A DNA stretch of 64,000 nucleotides. Source: Rheinheimera baltica DSM 14885 (GTDB taxonomy: Bacteria > Pseudomonadota > Gammaproteobacteria > Enterobacterales > Alteromonadaceae). Under the pieces are notes generated by a model. That model saw nothing but the letters and a program-made list of their open reading frames with translations, was not told the DNA's origin and ran no database searches. Each line of letters begins with the position of its first letter. Positions within the stretch are counted from its first letter, which is position 1. Shown here one piece after another: positions 42,598 through 50,074 of this stretch. A program made the translations under genes and the position numbers. The DNA lies in contig NZ_AUDG01000012.1 in the NCBI RefSeq assembly GCF_000425345.1, forward strand, positions 24,487-88,486. Direction: 5' to 3'.

Positions 42598-43653
42598 ATG
42601 GATATAAAAATGGACGATAACAAACAAAAAGCGCTCGCCGCTGCATTAGGTCAGATTGAACGTCAGTTTGGTAAAGGCTCAATTATGCGTTTGGGCGACA
42701 GTACCGCGCTAGATATTGCTGCGGTGTCTACCGGTTCATTGGGGCTCGATATTGCGCTTGGTATAGGTGGCTTGCCTTATGGCCGTATTGTTGAAATTTA
42801 TGGTCCAGAGTCATCAGGTAAAACTACGTTAACATTGCAGGTTATTGCCGAAGCGCAGCGTGACGGTAAAACCTGTGCTTTTATCGATGCTGAGCATGCA
42901 TTAGACCCGGTATATGCAAAAAAATTAGGCGTAAACGTTGACGCGTTATTGGTATCTCAGCCGGATACCGGTGAACAAGCCTTGGAAATTTGTGACATGT
43001 TAGTGCGTTCAGCTGCAGTAGACGTAGTGATTGTCGACTCGGTGGCTGCACTGACGCCTAAGGCAGAAATTGAAGGTGACATGGGCGACAGTCATATGGG
43101 TTTGCAAGCCCGCTTGATGTCACAGGCACTGCGTAAGTTAACCGGTAATATTAAACGTTCTAATACACTGTGTATTTTCATCAACCAAATCCGGATGAAA
43201 ATTGGCGTGATGTTTGGTAACCCGGAAACAACAACAGGTGGTAATGCATTGAAGTTTTATGCTTCAGTACGTTTAGATATTCGTCGTATTGGTTCGGTAA
43301 AAGATGGCGATGAAATTACCGGTAACGAAACCCGCGTTAAAGTGGTGAAAAATAAAGTAGCACCACCGTTTAAACAAGCTGAGTTTATTATTCAGTACGG
43401 TGCTGGCATTAATAAGCTTGGCGAGTTAATTGATTTAGGTGTCGCCCAAGGCTTGGTCGATAAAGCCGGCGCCTGGTATGCTTATCAAGGTAATAAAATT
43501 GGCCAGGGCAAGGCGAATGCAATGAAATTTTTAGCGGACAACCAGCCTATCGCGAACGAAATTGAGAAAGAATTACGTGCTCGCCTATTATTAAAGCCGG
43601 GTGAAAAGCCGGTAGAAGAGAGCATACCAGAAGCGTTTGAAGCTGATTTGTAA
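42598..43653 (+). CDS. recA: Recombinase RecA
   Basis: RecA catalyses strand exchange and LexA self-cleavage. The Walker A motif [27 protein letters not shown] and loop 2 segment [17 protein letters not shown] are intact. Two in-frame ATG codons, 42598 (351 residues) and 42610 (347 residues), are both plausible; neither has a strong ribosome site. I give the longer one, which matches family length better. No recX follows; after a terminator the next gene belongs to the 18-gene operon. Confidence 0.97.
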   Translation: MDIKMDDNKQKALAAALGQIERQFGKGSIMRLGDSTALDIAAVSTGSLGLDIALGIGGLPYGRIVEIYGPESSGKTTLTLQVIAEAQRDGKTCAFIDAEHALDPVYAKKLGVNVDALLVSQPDTGEQALEICDMLVRSAAVDVVIVDSVAALTPKAEIEGDMGDSHMGLQARLMSQALRKLTGNIKRSNTLCIFINQIRMKIGVMFGNPETTTGGNALKFYASVRLDIRRIGSVKDGDEITGNETRVKVVKNKVAPPFKQAEFIIQYGAGINKLGELIDLGVAQGLVDKAGAWYAYQGNKIGQGKANAMKFLADNQPIANEIEKELRARLLLKPGEKPVEESIPEAFEADL

Positions 43654-43676
43654 AACTGTTCATCTAGTGTTAATAC

Positions 43677-43700
43677 AGCCAGCTTATGCTGGCTTTTTTT
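43677..43700 (+). terminator. Rho-independent terminator after recA
   Basis: AGCCAGC and GCTGGCT form a 7-bp stem with a TTAT loop followed by a run of T. It separates SOS-controlled recA from the operon that begins at 43811. The 110 bases that follow must hold the operon promoter, but I see no convincing -35/-10 pair. Confidence 0.88.
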
Positions 43701-43810
43701 GTTATTAATTTTATCTTGCTCTGCTGTTACCGCAGCGTTAAGCTGATCACTGAGCCTAAATAGTAGCTCCCATATGCAAGCATGCAGTAAACGGTAGCCG
43801 GATCTAAATA

Positions 43811-46417
43811 ATGATACATAGGAAAAGACTTTATCTTATCGCAGTTAGCATGGCCCTTGTCGCATGCGACGCTGATATAAGTGTACAGAATGAACCGACA
43901 GATCCGGTTGTACAAGAAATTGCTCTCGCTTTTGTTGAACGCCCGCTTTTGATAACAGATGAGGTGGAATACCGCACCAGTCTGACAGACCCAACACGCT
44001 TTAATCCCGGCGCTCGCTTGTTATTAAAACAAAATGCGTTTGCGCAATCAGCTGAAACAGATCTTACGGCCGCGTTATTTGCTGAAGGGCAATTGTATGA
44101 TGTAAAAGATTTAGTCGCATCGGCAGATGGCATGACCTTACTGTTCGCATTGCGCGCGCCTGAATTGGAAGATGTGCCGGATGAATTACAGCCTAAGTGG
44201 GATTTGTGGCGTTACAATGTCAGTGATAAAAGTGTTACTCCTTTAATTGCAGACCCTCAACTGGCCCAGCGCGGCCATGACATAACACCCGCTTTTTTGC
44301 CAGATGGCCGTATTATTTTTAGTTCGACCCGCCAAAGTACCTCACGGCAAATATTGCTGGATGAATTTAAGCCTCAGTACACGGCGTTAGATGAAAACTT
44401 AAACATTTCAACGTTCAATCTGCATGTAATGAATGCTGATGGCAGTGGTATTGAGCAGCTTAGTTTTAATTTAAGCCATGATATTTACCCTGTGGTGTTA
44501 AGCGACGGTTATGTGTTGTATAGCCGCTGGGATAACCAGAGCGACCGTTCCATGTTCAACTGGTATAAAATGCAGCCAGATGGATCTGAGAATCAACTGG
44601 TTTATGGTTGGCATTCACATAACACGGGCGCTGCAGAAACTGCCGTTGAATTTACCAAGGCAATAGAATTGGATGGCGGCGGCGTATCAATTGCGTTAGC
44701 TAGCGTTAACGCCCCGAACTACAATAGTTGGCCGCAACAGATAGCGTTAGAGCTGGCTAGTGATAACGACCAGGCACTGGCTGGTGAGACGTTAAACATA
44801 CCGGCACAAACCCCCTTGTTTCCATGGGCGTTTGATAATACGGCACGGCCAGAAACCTCGGGTGCGATAAACAGCTATGCGCCGTTAAAAGATGGTACCG
44901 GACGTTATCTGGTTAGCTGGTCTCCTTGTCGTGTAATCCAGGATGATGTCACCTTAAGCTGCACGCAAGTTGAGGCTGATGCTGAGTTAGTACTGGCGGC
45001 GCCTTTGTATGGCTTGTGGTTGTTTGATACGCAAAAACAAACGCAGGTGCCGGTGCGGCCGGGACAGGAAGGTTTGTTAGTGAGCGAACCGGTTGTGTTG
45101 CAGTCTTCACCTGATGCGGTTTTTTTACCAGAAAACCCATCATTAGATGCTGACCTTGCCGCTGAAAACGCCGCTATTTTGCATATTCGCAGCGTCTATG
45201 ACTTCGCCGGTACTGCCAGCGTAAATATCGCTAGATTAGCCGATCCAATGCAAACGACTGCTGACATGCGACCTGCACGCTTTTTACGACTAGTTCGCGG
45301 CGTACCTCAGCCACCTGACGATGTACTTGATGTGCCTAATTTTGCTTTTGGCGTTAGCCGGCGTCAGTTGATGCGTGAAATTCTGGGTACAGTGGCAATT
45401 GAGCCTGACGGTTCAGTGCAAGTAAAAATACCGGCAAATGTGCCATTTAATTTGGCGTTGTTAAACGCTGAGGGACAGGCTATTTCGCCGTTGCATCAAC
45501 AATGGATTACCTTGCGGCCAGGGGAAACCCGAAGCTGCAATGGTTGTCATCGTGCACAAAGCACGGCACCGCATGGTCGTTTGACCGGTGAGGCTGCCAG
45601 TGCCAATCCAGGATTAGACACTGACGGCAACTTTGCCAATACTAACCCGCAGCTAGTGGCATTGGCCGGCGAAACCATGGCACAAACGGCCGCTCGGTTA
45701 AATGGCACGCCTGAGCTTAGTGCCGCATTACACTACCTTGATATCTGGACTAACCCTGCTCAACGAGAGCCAGATGCTGAGCTTTTAGTTAGTGCTGCGG
45801 ATCTGACCTCAGCGCCACCAGCTGGCGTGGAATGCTTTGCGCAGTGGCTGGCAAGTTGTCGTATACGTATTGATTACCCCAGCCACATCCAGCCGTTGTG
45901 GTTGTTAGACCGACGCCAGTTTGACCCTGAAACCAATGAACTTATCGCTGATCATACCTGTGTTAGTTGCCATAGCCGCACTGATGTTGATAGCAATACG
46001 CAGCTGCCTGCCGCCCAGCTGGAGCTAGACGATGCCGCCTCCGATATCGATGCCAATCATGTTCGCAGTTATCGGGAGCTATTAAGCAACGATAACGAAT
46101 TAGAACTGGTTGGTGGGGTACTGGTCGATCGTTTGGTACAGGCGACCGATGCCGATGGGAATTTACGCTTTGTTACCGATGAAGACGGTAATCTGATACT
46201 GGATGATGAGGGCAATCCAATCCCGGTAATGGTAACTGTGCGGGTTAACCCTGCTATGCGTGCCGGCAATGCGTTAAACAGTTCGGCATTTTTTAGCCTG
46301 TTTAGTAATGCCGGTTCACATCAAGGCTATTTGTCTGCTGCTGAATTAAAACTGGTAGCGGACTGGCTGGATATTGGTGCGCAATACTATAACTCGCCTT
46401 TTGTGATCCCGGAGTAG
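43811..46417 (+). CDS. Dihaem lipoprotein, hydrazine-synthase-alpha-like
   Basis: First gene of the 18-gene operon, 868 residues. A lipoprotein signal ends in LVAC (Cys19). TolB/PD40-like propeller blades appear near 155-250 (HDITPAFLPDGRIIFSSTR and NADGSGIEQLSF). The region around 530-580 (GTVAIEPDGSVQVKIPANVP then RPGETRSCNGCH) resembles the HZS alpha domain of anammox hydrazine synthase and its many non-anammox relatives. Two CXXCH haem sites lie at 576-580 and 717-721. It is predicted to be a c-type haem protein at the outer membrane. Redox partner and substrate are unknown; hydrazine chemistry is not implied. The C-terminal part (760-800) holds DADGNLRF/DEDGNLIL-type acidic repeats, which may bind calcium. 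Confidence 0.8.
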   Translation: MIHRKRLYLIAVSMALVACDADISVQNEPTDPVVQEIALAFVERPLLITDEVEYRTSLTDPTRFNPGARLLLKQNAFAQSAETDLTAALFAEGQLYDVKDLVASADGMTLLFALRAPELEDVPDELQPKWDLWRYNVSDKSVTPLIADPQLAQRGHDITPAFLPDGRIIFSSTRQSTSRQILLDEFKPQYTALDENLNISTFNLHVMNADGSGIEQLSFNLSHDIYPVVLSDGYVLYSRWDNQSDRSMFNWYKMQPDGSENQLVYGWHSHNTGAAETAVEFTKAIELDGGGVSIALASVNAPNYNSWPQQIALELASDNDQALAGETLNIPAQTPLFPWAFDNTARPETSGAINSYAPLKDGTGRYLVSWSPCRVIQDDVTLSCTQVEADAELVLAAPLYGLWLFDTQKQTQVPVRPGQEGLLVSEPVVLQSSPDAVFLPENPSLDADLAAENAAILHIRSVYDFAGTASVNIARLADPMQTTADMRPARFLRLVRGVPQPPDDVLDVPNFAFGVSRRQLMREILGTVAIEPDGSVQVKIPANVPFNLALLNAEGQAISPLHQQWITLRPGETRSCNGCHRAQSTAPHGRLTGEAASANPGLDTDGNFANTNPQLVALAGETMAQTAARLNGTPELSAALHYLDIWTNPAQREPDAELLVSAADLTSAPPAGVECFAQWLASCRIRIDYPSHIQPLWLLDRRQFDPETNELIADHTCVSCHSRTDVDSNTQLPAAQLELDDAASDIDANHVRSYRELLSNDNELELVGGVLVDRLVQATDADGNLRFVTDEDGNLILDDEGNPIPVMVTVRVNPAMRAGNALNSSAFFSLFSNAGSHQGYLSAAELKLVADWLDIGAQYYNSPFVIPE

Positions 46418-46420
46418 TAA

Positions 46421-47143
46421 ATGATTAAACCTTTACTGCTATGTTTGAGCTTACTATGCAGTGCAGCGTTGGCCGCACCGATACCGGTGAAAGTGCAGGG
46501 TGACTTTGTTAATTTGCATTCTGGTGCGGGTCGGGGTTATCCGATGGTACAGGTTGCAATAAAAGGTGAGTCATTAACCCTGGTGACCCGTCGAAACGAT
46601 TGGGTTCAAGTGTTGTTTCGTCAGCAGACATTCTGGCTGGCGAGAGCGGATTTAACACAGCTGGTTACGCTTACCGGTGAGCAGTTTGACGTGTCGGACC
46701 AGCGATTAAATGAGTTCGAACAACGCGCATTTGAAGCCGGACTATTATTTGGCGATTTTAACGGTAGTAGCTATTATCAGTTGTCGTTTTCATACTTGTT
46801 TAGTCCTTATTTTCATACGGAATTAGCTATTGGCCAAGCAAATGGTCGTCAAGCTGATAACCTGTCTGCAGAATTAAGTGCGTATCTAAGTCCAATGCCA
46901 CATTGGCGGCTGTCACCTTATTTTGGTATCGGTGGCGGGGTACTGCAAACAACCCCACGAACCATACTGGTGCAAACGCCCGATCGAAACAACAGCCTTG
47001 CCAGCGTTGAGCTTGGGCTACGTTATTATATGACCCGAAATTTTATCGCCCGCATGGGATACCGGCGTAGCGTAATTATTACCGATCGCAACGACAACGA
47101 AGAGATTGATACATGGAAACTTGGCTTCAGCGTATTTTTTTAG
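46421..47143 (+). CDS. SH3-domain outer-membrane beta-barrel protein
   Basis: The 240-residue protein has a signal peptide (about 1-18), a bacterial SH3 domain (about 22-82, VKVQGDFVNLHSGAGRGYPM, LVTRRNDWVQVLF) and a C-terminal barrel (about 105-240) of alternating amphipathic strands ending in Phe (KLGFSVFF), the usual BAM signal. SH3 domains of this type often touch peptidoglycan or peptides. The barrel resembles the family shared with Myxococcus gliding and sporulation outer-membrane proteins; this is recalled, not tested. It follows the dihaem gene by 3 bases and overlaps the next barrel gene by 31 bases. Confidence 0.75.
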   Translation: MIKPLLLCLSLLCSAALAAPIPVKVQGDFVNLHSGAGRGYPMVQVAIKGESLTLVTRRNDWVQVLFRQQTFWLARADLTQLVTLTGEQFDVSDQRLNEFEQRAFEAGLLFGDFNGSSYYQLSFSYLFSPYFHTELAIGQANGRQADNLSAELSAYLSPMPHWRLSPYFGIGGGVLQTTPRTILVQTPDRNNSLASVELGLRYYMTRNFIARMGYRRSVIITDRNDNEEIDTWKLGFSVFF

Positions 47144-47727
47144 TTCTCAGTTTCACTTCTGTTGCGGCTATGGCGCAACAGGTTGAACCAGACATCGAAC
47201 GTCAGGTGGTGAGTGAAGACCTGTTGGACAGTGAGAATTGGTTATTAGGCGCCCGGGTTGGCGTTATTAGTATTGAAGATTTTGGTAGTAGTGCAGTGTC
47301 GGCGCTTCAACTGACGTACCACATCAACGAAGATTTCTACCTGTCAGCTGAGTACGCTATGGCTAAAGCCGGTAAAACATCTTTTGAAGAGCTAAGTGGC
47401 GCGGCACCACTGTTAACGGATAGCGAGCGTGAATGGCGTTACTACGGTGGACATCTGGGCTACATGCTTTTGCCTGGTGAGACCTTTTTAACCCGTGACT
47501 ACGCTTTTAATAGCGGCTTATCGCTGTTTATCGGTGGCGGCAATGTCGACTTTGCCGGTGACACTGTATTCGCTGTACAGGTAGGTAGCCAGTTTAGGTT
47601 ATATGCCACCGATTGGTTGGCAATGGAGCTTACCTTTAGTGATTATATTTTTGAAACCACCATACTGGCACGCAGTAAAACCACGCATAATTTAGCGTTG
47701 GGTTTAGGTATAGCGGTATATTTTTAA
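47113..47727 (+). CDS. Outer-membrane beta-barrel protein
   Basis: The 204-residue protein begins with a signal peptide (about 1-21, ending AMAQ) and is otherwise strand-rich, with a barrel pattern (GARVGVISIEDFG, LQLTYHINEDFYLSAEYAMA, SQFRLYATDWLAMELTFSDY) and the C-terminal Phe GLGIAVYF. It starts 31 bases inside the upstream SH3-barrel gene. The pair probably arose by duplication and may form two parts of one outer-membrane assembly. The small size suggests an eight-strand barrel. Confidence 0.78.
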   Translation: METWLQRIFLVLSFTSVAAMAQQVEPDIERQVVSEDLLDSENWLLGARVGVISIEDFGSSAVSALQLTYHINEDFYLSAEYAMAKAGKTSFEELSGAAPLLTDSEREWRYYGGHLGYMLLPGETFLTRDYAFNSGLSLFIGGGNVDFAGDTVFAVQVGSQFRLYATDWLAMELTFSDYIFETTILARSKTTHNLALGLGIAVYF

Positions 47728-47747
47728 TGCCAATAGCAGGAGCAAAA

Positions 47748-48221
47748 ATGAAAAGCAGTATCTTAGCAGTAGTATTCAGTTTGTATTGTTCTCTGTTGCA
47801 CGCGGCACCCGCGCCGGACTTTACGTTAAAAGCCCTGGATGGCGCCAATTTACGTTTAGCTGAACAGCGTGGCGATATCGTCTTAATTAACTTCTGGGCC
47901 AGCTGGTGCGGCCCGTGTATTCAGGAAATGCCTCAGCTTGACAAGTTGGCTCAGAAATACCAAATGCTGGGTGTGCAGGTATGGGGCGTTAATGTTGAAA
48001 ACGATAGCGCTGCAGCAAAAGCCTATTTAAATAAAGTTCAGGTGCAGTTTCCTGTGTTATTTGACACCGACAACAGTGCGTCAAAGGCCTATCAGGTAGA
48101 AGCGATGCCCACAACGGTAATTATTGATAAAGACGGTCAATTGCGCACCGTTCACCGCGGTTATAAACCAGGCTATGAGAAAAAATATGAAGATGATATT
48201 AAGACCTTACTGCGTGAGTAA
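47748..48221 (+). CDS. TlpA-like thioredoxin-fold protein, periplasmic
   Basis: I start at ATG 47748, which has CAGGAG upstream; the in-frame 47727 start has none. The 157-residue product has a signal peptide (about 1-19, LLHAAPAPDF) and a thioredoxin fold of the TlpA/ResA/AhpC-TSA type with active site NFWASWCGPCIQEMP, and cis-Pro region AMPTTVIID. It should reduce or shuffle disulfides or keep haem-binding Cys pairs reduced in the periplasm. It is followed by DUF4266 (35-base overlap) and DUF3570, a recurrent trio. Confidence 0.88.
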   Translation: MKSSILAVVFSLYCSLLHAAPAPDFTLKALDGANLRLAEQRGDIVLINFWASWCGPCIQEMPQLDKLAQKYQMLGVQVWGVNVENDSAAAKAYLNKVQVQFPVLFDTDNSASKAYQVEAMPTTVIIDKDGQLRTVHRGYKPGYEKKYEDDIKTLLRE

Positions 48222-48435
48222 GCCTGCGGTATTGGCCAGCGTGTTACTCATGCTTAGTGGTTGTGCCAGCGTTGAGCCATGGGTTAAACCTTATGAGCGT
48301 GATAAGTTGGCAGACCCTATCATGGCATTTGGCCGGCATCCGGTGGCCTTACAGCATGTCGCCCACGTGCGCGACTCGCGTGAAGCCGCCAAAGGCGCCA
48401 ATGGCAGCGGGGGCGGTGGTTGTGGTTGTAACTAG
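48187..48435 (+). CDS. DUF4266 small lipoprotein with Gly/Cys tail
   Basis: The 82-residue protein starts at ATG 48187, inside the TlpA-like gene. The signal ends in LSGC, so it should be lipidated. The mature part has the DUF4266 pattern VEPWVKPYERDKLADPIM, then a short helical segment with RE, and finishes in GSGGGGCGCN. The two terminal Cys are conserved in the family as I recall it and could be a redox or metal site, a possible target of the adjacent thioredoxin. The function is unknown. Confidence 0.85.
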   Translation: MKMILRPYCVSKPAVLASVLLMLSGCASVEPWVKPYERDKLADPIMAFGRHPVALQHVAHVRDSREAAKGANGSGGGGCGCN

Positions 48436-49552
48436 GCTACTCACGCTATTTATCTTGTTCTGCTCCGTGGCGCAGGCTGCGGTGCTACCCCAAGATAGAG
48501 CCGACTTAATGTATCACGCCTATCAGGGCGGCGGTGTGTCTATTGATGGCCCGGCGGTAATGCTTCGCAAGAAGGCGGGACAATCCGTATCATTGTCAGC
48601 GTATTACTATGTCGATACCGTCTCTGGTGCGTCGGTTGATGTGCAGGCCACAGCATCGGCCTACACTGAGGAGCGTGAGGAAAAGCGCGTCGGTATTGAC
48701 TATCTTGCCGGCAACAGCATTGTTAGTTTGAACTATGCACAAAGTGACGAAAACGACTACAACGCAAAATCGGTTAGTTTCGCCATAGCACACGATACCT
48801 TTGGTGGCATGACAACGCTCAGCTTGGAAGCTGGGCTGGGTGACGATGAAGTTGGCCGTAACGGCGATGAGAGCTTTAGCGAATCGCTTAAACGATATAA
48901 CTACAAATTGGGTTGGACGCAGGTATTAACGGATCGCTGGATTGCCGCCCTTAACGTGCAGGTCGATTTGGATGAAGGCTTCTTAAATAACCCCTACCGC
49001 AGTGTTCGCTATCTCAATACTAATGAGTCTCGTGGCTATAGCTACCAAGCGGAAGTGTATCCCAATACCCGAAATACTGTTGCCATAGCGCTGGTGAATA
49101 AATTTTATTTGCCGTATCGGGCCGCGGTGAGTGTAAACCTGCGACATTATCAGGACAGTTGGGATATTCGTGCTTTTGACGCTGAAGTTGAGTATGTGCA
49201 TCCGCTTAGCCAGCAATGGGTGCTGGAAGCCAAAATGCGCTGGTATAGCCAAGGTCAGGCCAACTTCTATCGTGACTTATTTGATTACGCCAATCAGCAA
49301 AATTTTATGGCGCGGGATAAAGAGCTTAGTGAGTTTAATAACATTACGCTGGGCCTTGGCGCCAGTTATATGTTGCCAGTATGGGGCGCTTGGCCAGAAG
49401 CTAAACCCGAACTAACGCTGCAATGGGACCATATTCGCTTTAACTATAAAAACTTTCGCAACGTCACCGTGGTTGACGCCAGTGCAGGCCTTGAGCCGCT
49501 GTACCGGCTGGAAGCCAATGTGATTCGGGCGTTTTTCAGCCTTTACTTTTAG
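48422..49552 (+). CDS. DUF3570 outer-membrane beta-barrel protein
   Basis: The start is set at GTG 48422, within the end of the DUF4266 gene, because it puts a normal signal peptide (RLLTLFILFCSVAQAA) at the N-terminus; GTG 48416 would do as well. The 376-residue protein has the DUF3570 opening (DRADLMYHAYQGGGVSIDGPAVMLRKK) followed by many amphipathic strands, ending ANVIRAFFSLYF with a terminal Phe. It is predicted to be a large outer-membrane barrel. DUF4266-DUF3570 pairs are usually found together, and the overlap suggests matched synthesis. Confidence 0.85.
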   Translation: MVVTRLLTLFILFCSVAQAAVLPQDRADLMYHAYQGGGVSIDGPAVMLRKKAGQSVSLSAYYYVDTVSGASVDVQATASAYTEEREEKRVGIDYLAGNSIVSLNYAQSDENDYNAKSVSFAIAHDTFGGMTTLSLEAGLGDDEVGRNGDESFSESLKRYNYKLGWTQVLTDRWIAALNVQVDLDEGFLNNPYRSVRYLNTNESRGYSYQAEVYPNTRNTVAIALVNKFYLPYRAAVSVNLRHYQDSWDIRAFDAEVEYVHPLSQQWVLEAKMRWYSQGQANFYRDLFDYANQQNFMARDKELSEFNNITLGLGASYMLPVWGAWPEAKPELTLQWDHIRFNYKNFRNVTVVDASAGLEPLYRLEANVIRAFFSLYF

Positions 49553-49564
49553 CAGGACAAACGA

Positions 49565-50074
49565 ATGAGAACGCTATTTTTAACCGGATTATTGTGGCTT
49601 AGTATGTTAGCCAGTGCGGAAACCGAGCCGGTAAATACGCAGCTTGAACAACTCAAGCAACAGGTGATACAGCTGAATCGGGAACTATTCCTGCTGGAGG
49701 AGGAGCTGTTGTTTCCACCTGAAACGCAGCTGGCAGTCTATCTATCAGCAGATATGGGGCAGTTTTTTCAGCTAGACAGTGTCGAACTTATTTTAAATGA
49801 CAAGCCGGTTGAAGCGCATTTGTATACCACACAGCAATGGGATGCTTTAAAACGCGGGGCGATTCAGCCTTTGTTTAAAGGTAATGTTAAAGCCGGTGAA
49901 CACAACCTTACTGCGGTATTTATTGGCAAAGGGCCTGATAACAGAGACTACCGGCGTGCGGTGAGTTATCCGTTTACTAAGGCCGAGGAAGCTGTGCTGT
50001 TAGAGCTACAGATTAAAGATCGTAGCAGTGATTACCAACCTGATTTTATTGTGCAGCCATGGTCCAACGACTAG
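49565..50074 (+). CDS. Unknown secreted protein, coiled coil plus beta domain
   Basis: I do not recognise this 169-residue protein. It has a signal peptide (about 1-18, LSMLASAE), a short coiled coil (about 22-50, QLEQLKQQVIQLNRELFLLEE) and a beta-rich domain (55-160) with VELILNDKPVEAHLY and VKAGEHNLTAVFIGKG, resembling an Ig-like or PEGA-type sandwich. It should be periplasmic. It overlaps the following TPR gene by 16 bases, so the two may act together. Confidence 0.7.
   Translation: MRTLFLTGLLWLSMLASAETEPVNTQLEQLKQQVIQLNRELFLLEEELLFPPETQLAVYLSADMGQFFQLDSVELILNDKPVEAHLYTTQQWDALKRGAIQPLFKGNVKAGEHNLTAVFIGKGPDNRDYRRAVSYPFTKAEEAVLLELQIKDRSSDYQPDFIVQPWSND

Noticed and set aside
43727..43915. 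62-codon open frame on the minus strand upstream of the 18-gene operon
   Set aside because: It overlaps the start of the dihaem lipoprotein gene, has no recognisable domain or ribosome site, and is best seen as a chance frame opposite a real gene.
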